This document shows positions 33,201 through 45,534 of a DNA stretch of 64,000 nt, piece by piece. Below the pieces are notes generated by a model. It searched no databases and was not told the origin of the DNA. It was given only the letters and a program-made list of their open reading frames with translations. The DNA is taken from the NCBI GenBank assembly GCA_036320915.1, contig JAXBDG010000003.1:1488001-1552000 (forward strand), written 5' to 3'. The DNA comes from Linnemannia elongata (taxonomy: Eukaryota; Mortierellomycota; Mortierellomycetes; Mortierellales; Mortierellaceae). Position 1 is the stretch's first letter; the number at the start of each line of letters is the position of its first letter. The translations under genes and the position numbers were made by a program.

Positions 33201-34148
33201 CCCATGGCGGACACTTTGGAGCAGATTCAACGCTTGGATGACCAGTGCGTTGAGGCCAACATCGAGGAGAACGACTACACCATTTACTCTGCCGACGACC
33301 TTTCGTTTGATTTCGGATTGCTTGAACAGGCTCTGCAAAAGAAGTCAGCCTTCATCTCCAACCAGGTATGGGAAGGAAAAAATCTCACATACACACTCTC
33401 TCTGTTTTGCTAGTGTTGTTGTTTATGTTTGTCGCGTCTTGTATTTTTTTCACTCCTGAAGTGCACAGACGACTATGCAGGGGATTTTGCTTTATCAATT
33501 GACGGCGTTGGTTGAAAAATCTGGCTTTGTTGTTGTTGTTGTTGTTGTTTTCTCACCACTGTTTATTTTCTCGTATACTTTGTATAGATTGTCTCACGTA
33601 ATATGACGAACTTGACTCCAGCGCAACTGGAAGAGTTTGAAAGCACTTTCCGCCACTTTGACACCAACCAGACCAACTCGTTGTCGTCGGCCGAGTTCAA
33701 CGCCGCATTAGCCAGTTTGGGTATCATGTATGAGGATGATGAATTTGCAGGCGTGTTTGCTCAGTGCACTCAAGGAGGTGCGGAGGTCACATTTGAACAG
33801 GTACGTTGCGAGTGAAACGAGCGAATGGGAGTTCATTTATTTATTGCACGCGTCAAGATGTACTTGTCGATCATTTTTCTAACAACCACATTCAATTGAC
33901 CCCTCTACTGCACTACTTAGTTCATTACGTTTATGGTCGGAGTGACAGAGGACCGCACATCGGCCGATCAGGTCCGTGAATCGTTCCGAGTGGTGGCAGG
34001 CGACAAGCCATTTGTGACAGAGTTGGATCTGAAGCAGTCGATGCTCCCACCTGCAGTTGTGAGCTATCTCCGGTCAACGATGCCTCATTCTGATGTTGGC
34101 GAGGGATACAACTATGAAGCTTACCTCGATAGCGTCTTTAGCAAGTAG
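30235..34148 (+). CDS. AIN1: Alpha-actinin (actin cross-linker, Ain1-like)
   Basis: Fourteen exons: 30235-30289, 30572-30613, 30964-30976, 31086-31173, 31283-31418, 31533-31611, 31709-31825, 31937-32255, 32359-32589, 32750-32826, 32942-33047, 33159-33365, 33588-33800 and 33921-34148. Total 1911 nt, 636 residues, phase-consistent throughout. Two calponin-homology domains come first (FTKWVNTKL; then [14 protein letters not shown] and [15 protein letters not shown]), about residues 25-245. A spectrin-like helical rod follows, shorter than the four repeats of animals, as in S. pombe Ain1 (621 residues). EF-hands close the protein ([17 protein letters not shown]). The first EF loop has D, N, T, S, S, E at the ligand positions, so calcium binding is possible but not assured. 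It bundles actin at the contractile ring or cortical patches in other fungi. Exon 3 is a 13-nt microexon. Confidence 0.95.
33526..33550. repeat. TTG/GTT trinucleotide repeat in an alpha-actinin intron
   Basis: About eight GTT units within intron 12 (33366-33587), outside coding sequence. Confidence 0.8.
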
Positions 34149-34199
34149 TTTTCTTTTTTTTTTGAGGTTATGGCTAGTGAGAATGTGTGACCTCTCGGT

Positions 34200-34205
34200 A
34201 ATAAA
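34200..34205 (+). terminator. AATAAA polyadenylation signal of alpha-actinin
   Basis: AATAAA about 50 bases past the alpha-actinin stop on the coding strand. Confidence 0.55.
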
Positions 34206-34824
34206 CAAGAACCAATCAATAAGCTCATCTCCCTAGGGGATTTTCCACATTGTTTTAAGGAATTAGTGCACGCCTATGCCCATGTATTATGCATGCAGAG
34301 TGGAAGCAGAGTGGCCTGAGAGGATAGGCGAACAGAGAGAGGAAGAGAGAGAGTTGGATCTAACGGTCACTACATTGAAAAAACTATGTCGACATTCTCG
34401 GAAAAAAAAAGAGAGACAGAAGGCAATGGAAATAAACCAAGGCGTGTGAAAAGAAAAAAAAAAAAAAAAAACGTGCAATTGATCAGAGTATTGTAAAACA
34501 AGGTGCTAACCATGGACTCCAAGGTGGTGATGGGAGCTATCTGGGAGCCCTTGTTTTGCAATAAAACAGTAAATAAAGTATGTGTGAGAAAGAGAGACCT
34601 TGCTTGAAAGTTGTGAGAGATGGGAAGACGAGATAGAGTGGGAGAGGGATGTGAGAGAGAAAACTCTGTTTTTTTAGTTTTTATTATTTCGGAGAAATGG
34701 GCTCCTTTGGCCCTATGGTTCCTGTCGAAAAGGGAAGCGATTTTCCCAGGATGAGTTCCTTTTTCGCATATACAAAAGACGAGCAAACGCACACGACAGG
34801 GACAAAAGAGAGAGTGAGAGAGAC

Positions 34825-34848
34825 AAAAAAAAAAAAAAAAAAAAAAAA
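34825..34848. repeat. Poly(A) run of 24
   Basis: Homopolymer A tract in the intergenic region, after a GA-rich stretch. Confidence 0.85.
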
Positions 34849-36024
34849 GGACTGGTATGTTTGTCTCTCTGTCGGAAGTCCGAAATGATGAACAGATACA
34901 GACAGCATGGTATAATCTTTATTTTGTATGATTCCCGCCCTTCCTACATTTTCTTTTTTACCCATGCCTCATGGGTACTCTTTTTTATTCATCGAGCCTA
35001 AGGTAAACGTGCCTACCCTTGGTGGGAGATCATGATCAAGACCAAAAACTGCTTGAATGATAGAATTCATCCATCAAGTTGCAAGAGACGGGAGAGTCAA
35101 AGAAAAACAAAGAAAAACAAGAAAAAAAAATAAAAAATGCGACAACAAAACCATATTTGGTCAAGAAGTGCACAAGGCTCAAGGGGGATCAGCACCAGCA
35201 GACATCGAGGCCAATTTAGGATGGCACCCTTAGAGTTGGATTGGGCTGGAGGGTGTGATAGATATAGTGTCTGAGGGTATATATGCAACCACAGACAGGG
35301 GGAGAGAAGAGAAAGCGAGAAAGAGAGAGAGAGGCAGACAACTGATCAAAGACGTACGCATCGATAGTTAAATGCGAAGGAGAAATAATAACAACAATCC
35401 GGATTTTTTTCCAAAGGACATGGGACAATGCCAAAGACGGAGGAGATGTCCGAAGGACCGAGTAACCAGAGCTTGCAAAAAAACAAACAGACTCTGCTGG
35501 CACTGGGCGTCGTTTCGGCCATTTTGTGTCCGAAGAGTGATGTGATTGATACCCATTGATCCCTTGTGTTGTTCATTCTCTGAATAAAAAGCATGCAGTG
35601 GCTGAATATGGTGGCAACTGATATGAGAATGATCCTATCAATTTTTGTATTATCTCTGCAAGATGGGTCGATCGCCTTTAAGCAACGAGTAACCAACTCT
35701 CCCACAGTCAGACTTTTTTTTTCCTTGGCTTCAAACCTATTCTCTTTTGGTCGGGTGTCCGCACCCACTCTCCACTCTCTCTCTCTGTTCAAAATATATA
35801 TTTTTTTAAAAGAGGGATTGACAAAAAGTGATCTTGTTCTTGTTCTCCTCCTTCCTTTCTCGGGGTCCATTCGTTACTTGCTCTTTTCGTTTTCTTTTGT
35901 TTCTTTGACGATCGATTTATTGTATTCCTTCCTCGACCACTTTCTTTTCAATAGTCCTTCTGTTGAAATAGTTGGCTACACTCTCCCTGTGTCCAATTAA
36001 ATTTGCATGCCTTTCTACTCCCCT

Positions 36025-36027
<3 letters not shown>

Positions 36028-36080
<53 letters not shown>

Positions 36081-36144
36081 CAACGCTTCTCTCTATTCTT
36101 TTATCTTTTCCCTTCTTTTCCCCTCTTTTCCACACCCCGCCCAC

Positions 36145-36202
<58 letters not shown>
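36028..36202. repeat. CT and CA microsatellites in the ABCC 5' region
   Basis: An uninterrupted (CT)n of about 47 bases at 36028-36074, then an interrupted (CT)n at 36145-36183 merging into (CA)n to about 36202. These lie about 500-670 bases upstream of the ABCC start codon and may be in its leader or promoter. Confidence 0.9.
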
Positions 36203-36697
36203 TAGACACTTCCTGCCCGACAGTTGAACTTTCAATTCTAGCCAGACAGACAGACAGCAAAACAACCACTTCGCAACGTTTTCCTCTTCTCTCACTTTTC
36301 TCTCTCTTACTCTGTTCTTTCTTTCTTTCTTTCTTTTCGCCTGTCTTCTTCTTCTTCCTCTTCTCACTTTCTGCACTCTTTTCTTTCTCCTTACTTGTCG
36401 GCAATCCCCGCTATAGATTCATCACACCTCATACCTCCACTTCACTTCCTCTTGTACTTCATTAAAACCCGCCACCAACTCTCACTCTCTACTCCACTTG
36501 TACTATATACCTTTCCCTTCCCATCACTCGTAGCTTACATCCTCATCCTCACACTCTCACCTGCACGTCTCCTACTTAACTACTTACCAACCAACCTATT
36601 CCCTTAACGAACTAAACGTCCATCCATCTCACGAATCAATCCACCTTCTCAGCATACCCATACACACACACCCAATAAACCTCCTGCACACGTTCAC

Positions 36698-39600
36698 ATG
36701 AGTTCCTGGTGTGGCAACGAGACCTGGGTATGTTCCTCCTCCCCACCCCGTCCTTTGCTCATCTCTCCAACCCTCTCTTCGCTCCCTTTGCGCAATCTTA
36801 AATCATCCTCCAGCTGCCCTCCCTTTTTGTTTTCATCCGCACTGAATCCAACTCACCCTTTTTAACACCTCGTTGAATCAATTACGAATCCGGTCTTTAT
36901 TCTAGGGCCCGCTCACCGACGACACACTGGACTTGACACCCTGCTTCAGAGAGATTGCCTTAGAGACGACACTTCCACTCTCCTTTCTAGTCCTCACCCT
37001 TACAATATGCGGAGCACGACCATTACTCGAGCGATGTGTCGATCGAGTGAAGGTGCCCCGAGCAGCTGATAGGTCGTTTTCTCGAACAGGAGGCCCCTCA
37101 GTTACTTCGCCTCTGCTAGACCGTCCTCAGGATCAGAGCCGATATGACGGCCACAGCAGCACCATCCACTACCGACCTCACTATCATACCAACAATAACA
37201 ACAACAATAACAGCTACAACAACACCGATACCATGAAGCATAGACACTCAACACAACCGGTATTGACAAGGCGGTCTAGCGGGATCTTGTCTGCTAATTC
37301 CAGTAAGTAATTTTTCCTATCGTTTTTTTTATGTTCCCGATCGCTGTCTTTCTGCTATGGATGGATACTCTTTAAGGAAGTCATTATCGAACCCGCTTTT
37401 TTTGCAGTTGGTGAGAACAAGTCCAAGACACCATCGCACTACTTTACCTTTACTTTCTACTGCTACCCCACAGCATAAAAAGAAAAATAACACAGCAATG
37501 ACAAAACGGCACTTAACTATCCACGTAGCCAAACTTGTACCAATTGACTAACTAGAAGCCATTTGTTTTTGTATCTTGTCTTGGCAATTATCAGCTCCTG
37601 CCGAGGACATTTCCTTGTTGTTACAGCCCAAGGATCATTCGGACAAAGATCCACGGTCCGATTCATATGTTAACCACCCTACCAATAGCGACATCACCCT
37701 CGTCCTGGTGTCATTAATCCAAGCCGTTGGTTTCCTAGTACTCGCGCTGGTTCGCTGGAAGTTTCTGGAGCTGGGCGGTCGGCATGGTCAACCCGGGCAT
37801 ATACATCTGCCACTCTATCGGTTTGTCATGCCTGTGGCACAGTCCATTGCCTGGGTAAAGTATCAGTGTCCCTTTGTTGTGTTTTTGATTAGTTTTGTTG
37901 TTCCACGATAATAAGTTGGCTGCGGTATGTCCAATATTGCCAACCCCGGCATAGAAGGTTGTGATTGAAAACTTACGCAAGCCATCTGGTTTTTTTGTTT
38001 ACTTTGTAAAAATAGTCGTACGCTTTCATCTTGTGCATGGTGGCGGCATTCACGCGGCATATCGTGCGGCCGTCTCGGATCAGAAGGATGCTTATAGTGT
38101 TCTCAATGTTCACCTTCATGAACTCGTTGATCAGGACGAGGTCCGCCTTCCGGTATCGCAACTACTTGGACACTGAGCCGGAAGGCACAACACCAGAGAT
38201 GCGACATCGCATGCAAGCGGAACTTGGCTTGGCAATTATCAACATGGTCTTGGCTTCGATTTTCCTTTACGTGATTACGGCCACGAGCAAAGGACCGGAT
38301 GTTTACTTCGAGGGCAAAAAGGTCTCAACAGAGGTCAACGCATCATTTTTCCGCTGGATCACCTACAACTGGATGAACGACATCATGTGGGAGGGCTACG
38401 AGCGAGCGCTGGAGCTGGAGTTCTTGCCAAGTCTGACCGATCAGATGCGTGCTCGGCCAATGTACAGAGTGTTTGCCCGGACAAGGTACGTGATCGCTTT
38501 CATGCAGCTCTTACAGGCCACAGGAGTCCATATATCTTTGATGAGGAATGTTGACGAAATTGGCTGTCGTTAATAAGCTGATTTTTTTTGTCCTTCATAG
38601 ATCCTATCTGCAAGAAAAGCAGAGGTCTCTCCTGTGGAGAATTTACGTCAGTAACAGCAGGGATATCTGGATCAACGTTGTCTTTGGAATAGTGTCATCG
38701 GTCGCGTCATTTGGCATGCCTTACTTCATGGACAAACTTTTGAGCTACATGGAGGAATACCACGACGACAAGGTGATTATCAAGAGTCCCAAGGAGATGG
38801 CGTATCTCTACGTGGTCGGGATGCTTGTTAGTGACATTTTGAAGAGTGTCACCTTCGGCCAGAACCTGTACTATGGTCGGCGTGTTGACGTCCGACTTCG
38901 AGCCATGCTGAGCGCGGAAGTTTACTCAAAGGCATTGAGGCGCAAGGACATGACAGGAATCATCTCGGAGAGCACCAAAAAGGGCGCGCGATCCGACACT
39001 GGCATGATCACCAACCTGATGGCGGTCGACGCCAACCGTATTTCATCCATGGGGTCGTCTTTCTTTTTCCTTTATACGGGCCCTATCGAGATTGCCCTTG
39101 GAGTGGTCATGCTTTATGGTCTTCTTGGTCCCTCTTCTCTTGTTGGATTGGGTGTCATGTTCTTGACCTCCCCAGCCCATCATTTTGCCGCCAGGAAGTA
39201 CTCCAAGATCCAGGAGTCACTTATGGAGACACGAGATCGCCGAGTGGGGCTCATGAGCGAGCTCTTGCAAGGGATCAGGATGATCAAGTTCTTTGCATGG
39301 GAGAAGAAGATTCAAAAGAAGATTATGGGTATGTAATATTAATATTTTTAATGTTGAGATGCTCAACCGTAAGGGTTTCTATGCTATTACTGACACATTC
39401 CTTTTCCACTTCATTCCATAACAGAGGTGCGCGATCAAGAATTACGCCGATTTGTCCGCCTCTACATCATCAATACCTTCTTTACCCTGCTTTGGTTCAC
39501 GTCGCCTATCTTGGTCACTGTGATGTCTTTCACCTCCTACACGAAGCTCGAACATAAGGAGCTCTCGTCGCACGTTGCCTTCACCTCCATGGCTATATTC

Positions 39601-42600
39601 TTCATCCTCCGGGCTCCACTCAACATGCTCCCTGGTTCGATCACGGATCTGTTGGAGACAATCGTCAGCATCAAGAGAATCGAAGCATTCCTGAACGAGG
39701 GCGAAATCTCGAAGTATTCCGATGCTGCTAAAGTGGCCAATTCGGATAGCATCGTTCAGAGTCCTACATCCTTGGTGCAGTCGATTCAGACTTCCAACAC
39801 GATTGGCTTTACCAATGCCACTTTCAGGTGGCACACCAAAGCTTCGTCGAGCACCTTTGATAATCAAGCTCCAAGCCAAGGTGCCTTCATGCTCAACAAC
39901 CTGACGCTCAGCTTCCCTGTTGGCAAGCTGAGTCTCGTCTGTAAGTTTTAATTCGCAGACATTCATTGTATGCATCGAATTACTGGCGGCTTGTCCATCC
40001 CATAGACGCTCATCAGCCTTTTATTTTTCGCTATATATTTTAAAACCTAGGTGGATCGACGGGATCTGGCAAGACTTCGCTTTTGATGGCCTTGCTGCGA
40101 GAGATGGATTTGATCTCAGGATCGGTTCACCTCCCACAGGCAAAGTCCAAGATCGTTGACCCTTCAACAGGGTATATCCACGGCTCTGTCGCCTATGTCT
40201 CGCAGTATCCATGGCTGCAGCAGGCCAGCATCCGGGAAAACGTTCTATTCGGCTCCCCCTACGAGTCTGATAGATATCAACATGTCCTGGAAGCCTGTGC
40301 ATTGCTGCCTGATCTCGCAGTGTTTGAGCATGGAGATCTGACCGAGATTGGCGAGAAAGGCATTACTCTTTCTGGTGGTCAGAAGCAACGAGTGGCGCTG
40401 GCGCGTGCCATGTACTCCAGAGCCCAACATCTGTTGTTCGACGACTGCCTCTCAGCGGTGGACGCACATACAGCTCGTCACCTATTTGAAAACTGTCTCA
40501 AAGGCCCTTTGATGAACGGGAGGACCCGGATCTTAGTCACCCACCATGTTCGCCTCTGCCTACGGGACGCCACCTACGTCGCGCTTCTGAAGGATGGGTC
40601 GTTGCTTCTGACTGGTTCACCTGTCAAGCTAATCCGCTCCGGACTGTTAAGCGAGATTTTGGAGCGAAATGGCCTCATGGAGGAGGACCAGGATGTATCT
40701 AGCTCTTCAACTCTGGCCGCGGACCACGCTCTCCTTTCCAGAGACGCCTCTCTTCGCAGCTCCAACTCACCTAAGGCCACGACTATCAAAGAGGCTAAAA
40801 GACTCGTTGATGAAGAAGGTAACCAAGCGGACATACAACTTCTGAACAGTGTTAAAGTTGAAGAACTTGTACCTTAACATTGTCCATTCTGCTTCTTCGT
40901 CTTAGCACGAGCACGAGGAAAAGTCAAGCTGATGGTATATGACATGTACATGAAGGCTTGTGGAGGAACAGGATTTTGGATCACATTGGCGTTCATCCTG
41001 CTGGTTTTGAGAATGCTTGGCGTTATGGAGCTTGGATGGATCAAAATCTGGACGGACGCGACTGAGGGGGCCAAAAGAGTCGCAAAGCCTATGGCGCGGT
41101 TTGGGATCTTTCGCTGGGGCAGCCTTCCGGAGGATGAGAATGATGAAGTTGAGGACCTCGACTTTTACATTGGCATCTACTGCTTTATTACCCTCATGGC
41201 TGTCTTCTTTACTGTCGTCAGGATGCTTTGGCAGTTCTATGGGTCCCTCAGAGCGTCAAGAGACCTTTACGAGCAGCTGTTGCTCTCGGTCGTCCGTGCC
41301 CCTATCCGCTTCTTCGACACTACTCCTGTGGGTCGTATCATCAACCGTTTCTCCAAGGACTTTGAAGTCATTGATACTCAGATGATGTCCAAGATGGTTT
41401 CCTTGGCGACCGATGCTTTGGGAATCGTTACCATTATTCTTGTCGTCACATTCGTTACGCCGACCTTTTTGATCGCAGCTGCGCTTATTAGTAAGTCCAT
41501 ATTGTTCTGTGTTTGTTTGATTCAGCATTGACATGGTGTACCCGGGCATTCGTTAACCAGTTCGATGCTGTATATTTATTCGTTACTAGCCACGGCATAT
41601 GTTTTCATTGGTGCATACTATATTACTGCAAGCCGAGAGCTGAAGCGTATTGAATCCGTGACAAAGTCCCCTCTTTATAGCCATTTTGGCGAGACTCTCA
41701 TAGGAGTTTCCACCATTCGCGCCTTTGGTGTTGAGACGCGCTTCATGGAAGAAGTGTTGACAAAGCTGGACAACAACAATGCGCCCTACTATTTCTTGTG
41801 GATGTGCAACCGCTGGCTCAGCATCCGTGTCGATTTTATGGGCGCCATGGTCAACTTTATCGCCGGTATTCTCATTCTTCTCAACATCGAACGCGTGCAG
41901 GCTGGCTGGGCTGGTATTAGTCTCGTATCAACCCTGAACATTATGGGACTTATCTACGTAAGTACCTTGCCATTCAGAAGTAGCTGTACACTATGCTGCA
42001 CAATGGGATCTGAATACTGACGCTTTGCCACCAATTTTCCTTTGATGTAGTGGCTTGTTCGAATCTACACGGAGATGGAGATGTCGCTGAACAGTGTTGA
42101 GCGTGTCCAAGAGTACCTGCATATGCCTCAGGAGCCTCCTGCAATCCTTCCAGGATCTCGTCCACCAGCTGGCGTAAGTAGTCATGCTGCACTATCGTCT
42201 TGTGTCGGCATTTAGTCATAATGCAACCGTACTCTAACAAACGAACGGTGACTTTTTTTTCCCCCTGCGCATTAGTGGCCATATGACGGAACTATCGAGA
42301 TCAAGGATTTGACTATGCAATACGCACCTGACTTGAAGCCTGCACTCGAGGGCATTTCTATCCGTGTCCGGCCACGTGAAAAGATTGGAATTGTGGGCCG
42401 CACGGGCTCTGGAAAGTCGACGCTGGCGTTGTCGCTCTTCCGATTCATGGAGCCTACGGCAGGATCAATCGTGATTGACGGGATCGACATTTGCAAGATT
42501 GGTCTCGAAGATTTGAGGAGGCGCTTGACCATTATACCCCAAGGTAACTACAATAATGTCAGAGAGCGTGTTTGATCCTACATGCCTGTACATTTTTATT

Positions 42601-43714
42601 AACGATGTAAGATGCTGTTGTTTAGATGCTGTGCTGTTCAACGGCACTATCCGATCCAACCTGGACCCATTCCAAGAACATGATGACCTCGAGATTTGGG
42701 AGGCTCTGCGCCGTGTTCACCTTGTAAAGGCACGTGGATCCAGATCAGGCTCGGCCTCAAGCATGTCATCTGGTCCTTACGGTGTCCAACACCCTGGTCA
42801 ACCCAACTTTCACCACCATCCTCATGCCCACCACGAAAACCCTCCCTACGGCATGAATGGATCGACCACCCCTTTCAATGTCGATCTTGTTCCTAGTGGC
42901 CTTGATAGTCTGATGCTGGATGCTTCTGCCTCTGAGTATCAGAACGGTGTCTACAACGATCCCTTCCATCCTGCGACTTGTCCCCAACATATGCCCACAG
43001 CTTCCGCAGTTCTTTCTCCTGTCTCACACTACGAGACTATGGATCCAGCAACCCAGACGGTGGCGTCGACCCCCTTGCTCTATGGCCACAATAACGGCCT
43101 CCTTCCTGTCGATCCCATGTTTCCAAGAGTGCTCTGCTCTGCATTCAACCAAGGAGAGACTGCGGAACTTGCCCCAGCACAGCAGGCCTCATTCCCTCAG
43201 CTGCAGTCGGATCAAGTGGATCCTTTTGAGAGTTTAGACAGTCCTGTCAGCGATGGTGGACACAACTTTTCCCAGGGACAGCGTCAGCTCCTTTGCATGG
43301 CTCGTGCATTGCTTCGCCAAAGCAAAGTTATCATCATGGATGAAGGTAATACTCTTCGCTTGATGCTTTGGTATTTCATGAATAGGAGACCGTTGTTATT
43401 TAATATTTTATGCTAACGGTTTTCACTCTTCCTTGTTGAACACAATAGCTACTGCAAGCGTTGACTTCGCAACGGATGAGAGGATCCAGACGACAATCCG
43501 TAACGAACTTGGCGATTCGACGCTGATCACTGTTGCGCATCGTCTAAGGACTATTATGGACTATGATCGTGTCCTAGTGCTTGAGGAGGGCCGAGTGGTT
43601 GAGTTTGATAGTCCTATCAACTTGATCACGAACCCCTCCAGTCGATTTCGCGATATGGTGGAAAAGTCGGGCGAGTGCGACACCCTCTTCGAGATGGCCG
43701 CTCGTGGCTATTAA
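36698..43714 (+). CDS. ABCC-type (MRP) ABC transporter
   Basis: Thirteen exons: 36698-36727, 36906-37302, 37595-37854, 38016-38485, 38601-39328, 39425-39940, 40051-40818, 40907-41491, 41590-41957, 42051-42173, 42276-42543, 42626-43345 and 43449-43714. Total 5499 nt, 1832 residues. An N-terminal membrane region (TMD0-like) contains an asparagine-rich loop coded near 37190-37220. Next come TMD1, NBD1 (Walker [10 protein letters not shown], signature LSGGQKQR, Walker B LLFDD), TMD2 and NBD2 ([27 protein letters not shown]). NBD1 has Asp where NBD2 has the catalytic Glu, as is normal for ABCC proteins. The family moves glutathione conjugates, bile acids or metals, often into the vacuole; the substrate is not predictable. 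NBD2 carries an insert of about 160 residues (coded about 42733-43221) between its Q-loop region and signature, which is why the protein is longer than the usual 1450-1660. Confidence 0.93.
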
Positions 43715-43887
43715 TGTCTTCTTTTTTGCATGTTTCTTTTTACCTTATTTTTTTTTTTTTTTTTTTGCATCGCATATTTTTTCACGTTTAACAGCATGGC
43801 CCATTTTCCAAACCCTTATTTATCAATACATCAAAGCTGTATTTTTACGCCAACAAGGAAGTTATGGAAGCCGCTGTGCCTTTTTAA
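43715..43887. other. Convergent gap between ABCC and the XRCC2-like gene
   Basis: 173 bases between the two stop codons, with a T run of about 18 near 43749-43766. It presumably holds both 3' ends; I saw no exact AATAAA for either gene. Confidence 0.5.
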
Positions 43888-45534
43888 TTACATGTTTTGA
43901 GGAATAAGCGGTGGGGGTGGTGGTGGTGGAGGAGGAGGAGGCGGACAAAATGAAAAGAGACCGTCCTTCATCGATATTGAGAATCGAAAGAGGTCAGGTG
44001 GTGTATGTGGTTCATGCTGCGTTTCGGGGAGGATCATCTGGCCTTGGAACAAGGAAGGTCTAGTTTCGATTGGATCAGGGCCGTGGCTCAAATGCTTGTT
44101 ACCTGTTCCTGAGACTCCTACCGCTGTTCCTTCTTCTCCTCCTCCGCTTTGCGCGACGTCATCCTGTTTGTCTCCATGCTGACGTTGTTGTTGTTGTTGT
44201 TGTTGCTGCTGCTGCTGCTGTTGTTGTTGTTGTTGTTGTTGACGGTGCTGCCACTCCTGCAATAGAAGTTGTTCAGTCTCGAATCGGTCCAAGTTTCTAG
44301 GTTGGAGCAAGAACCGGTACCGTATCTTTGCGCGGAAGGAGTCTGGAATGGTCCTGTCAGCGATGTTTGCAAAAGCCGAAGTACCAGTTGATGACGATGA
44401 GGAGGAACTGTCGAGGAGCCAGCTGGTAGTGATAAAGATGAGTCCCCAGCGGGTGACGAGGCGTTGAAGTCCGTCGTAGAGGAGGGACATGATGCGGGTA
44501 TGGCTTGTTTGGGCTCTGTCTTGCCAGTAGAAGGTCGAGAGGGAGTCGAGAATCAAAAATGCGAATGGCGGGGATGGCTGCTGCTGCTGTTGTTGATGGG
44601 ATTGGGGTTGGAGCTGTGAGGTTGTTGTGGAAAGGGAGGGGTAAGTGGTAGTGTTGGTTTGTTCGAAAAGGTAGGTCTCTAGGGTTCGAAGGAGGACGAT
44701 GGTCGAGATTGTGTCTTGCGGACGAAATATGTGGACGTTGCGGAGGCATGATATGGCCAGTTGGTCAATTTTTGCGAGAAATGTTGGTGATTCAATGTCG
44801 ATCTCCTTGGTCCCAGAAGTGGCGGTCGTTGAAGTATCGTCGCTGTTGGTTGTGTTGTTGTCGGTCACATCATTATTCCTGTCCTTATTATTTGTACTAT
44901 CTAAAAACTGACGCACCCGATGCTTGATCTGCAAACAAAGCAAATCCTTCACCCTCTTCACATCAAACCCCTGATCAAGATCGAAAAATACCACACTCCG
45001 AGCTTTTCCCAGGAGAGGAATGGCCGGGTTGGATTTGGAGTGTCGCCAAAATTTGGGGAGGATGGTGGAAATGATAATGGCGTAGAGGAAGTGGGTCTTG
45101 CCGCTTCCTGTGGGGCCGTGAAGGTCGAGTATATCCCCCGGGCGGAGGAGACCGTAACGAGAGAGGATTTGGTCAATGCCGTCAAGGTCGAGTTTTGTTG
45201 TGCCCTGTGGCGGTGGTGCTGTGGGTGCTGGCGTTGCTGATGGGTTATGGCTGAGGTTGTGTGGTTTGTGGATTTGAGTTTGTAGTGGCTGATGATAAGG
45301 AAGTAGGCCTTGGTTGACTGATACTGGAGAGTGCAAAATGTCGTCGTCTAGGTGGGCAATAAACTAGGGAGGGTTGAAGAAAAGAAAACGACAATGTGAA
45401 TATTGGTGGCGTCAAAGACCAACAGGTGTGTGGGAATTGGATTCGCCAGCAAGATTAACATGAGCAGACGCACGCACATCGAGGCCGGACTCTGCAGAGA
45501 CTTGAGAAAGGCGTTCGCGGTGGGTCGGGTGCAT
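43888..45534 (-). CDS. XRCC2: XRCC2-like RAD51 paralogue
   Basis: Two exons: 45534-45478 (19 codons, donor GTGCGT) and 45363-43888, 510 residues. The long exon alone opens only from a TTG, and the short first exon restores a natural start: its SAESGLD joined to FIAHLDDD parallels the AESG start of XRCC2 proteins. RecA-fold features are present: Walker A GPTGSGKTHFLY, the strand VVFFDLDQGFDVKRV, and Walker B AFLILDSLSTFYWQDR, which is close to the XRCC2 form. XRCC2 acts with other RAD51 paralogues in homologous recombination. Low-complexity inserts (N/T/S-rich after the first strand, two Q-rich tracts) make it almost twice the length of the human protein (280). The C-terminal ~170 residues, with about 20 Q and a run of prolines, are disordered. 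It diverges from NUP188. Confidence 0.82.
44184..44241 (-). repeat. CAA/CAG repeat coding polyglutamine in the XRCC2-like gene
   Basis: Nineteen consecutive CAA or CAG codons, arranged as blocks of CAA, CAG and CAA again. The mixed codons suggest some stabilisation against slippage, but length variation between strains is likely. Confidence 0.9.

Larger units (their letters stand above)
34149..36697. other. Microsatellite-rich intergenic region
   Basis: About 2.5 kb between the alpha-actinin stop and the ABCC start. An AATAAA for alpha-actinin lies at 34200-34205. There are A runs at about 34453-34470 and 34825-34848 and a perfect 7-base inverted repeat at 34961-34977. CT and CA microsatellites lie at 36028-36074 and 36145-36202, and a long C/T-rich leader runs up to 36697. 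No frame is convincing; a 174-codon minus-strand frame at 35870-35346 was considered and rejected. Confidence 0.6.

Noticed and set aside
34500..34560. Short protein-like phrase (KGSQIAPITTLESMV) on the minus strand
   Set aside because: Only about 15 codons look coding-like; no joining exons could be found on either side.
34961..34977. Perfect 7-base inverted repeat with a 3-base loop
   Set aside because: Too short to argue for a functional hairpin; expected by chance in a window this size.
35346..35870. Minus-strand open frame of 174 codons in the large intergenic region
   Set aside because: It runs through A/T- and GA-rich low-complexity DNA, has odd composition with clustered C, F and R, no recognised motif, and no leader of the type seen before real genes here.
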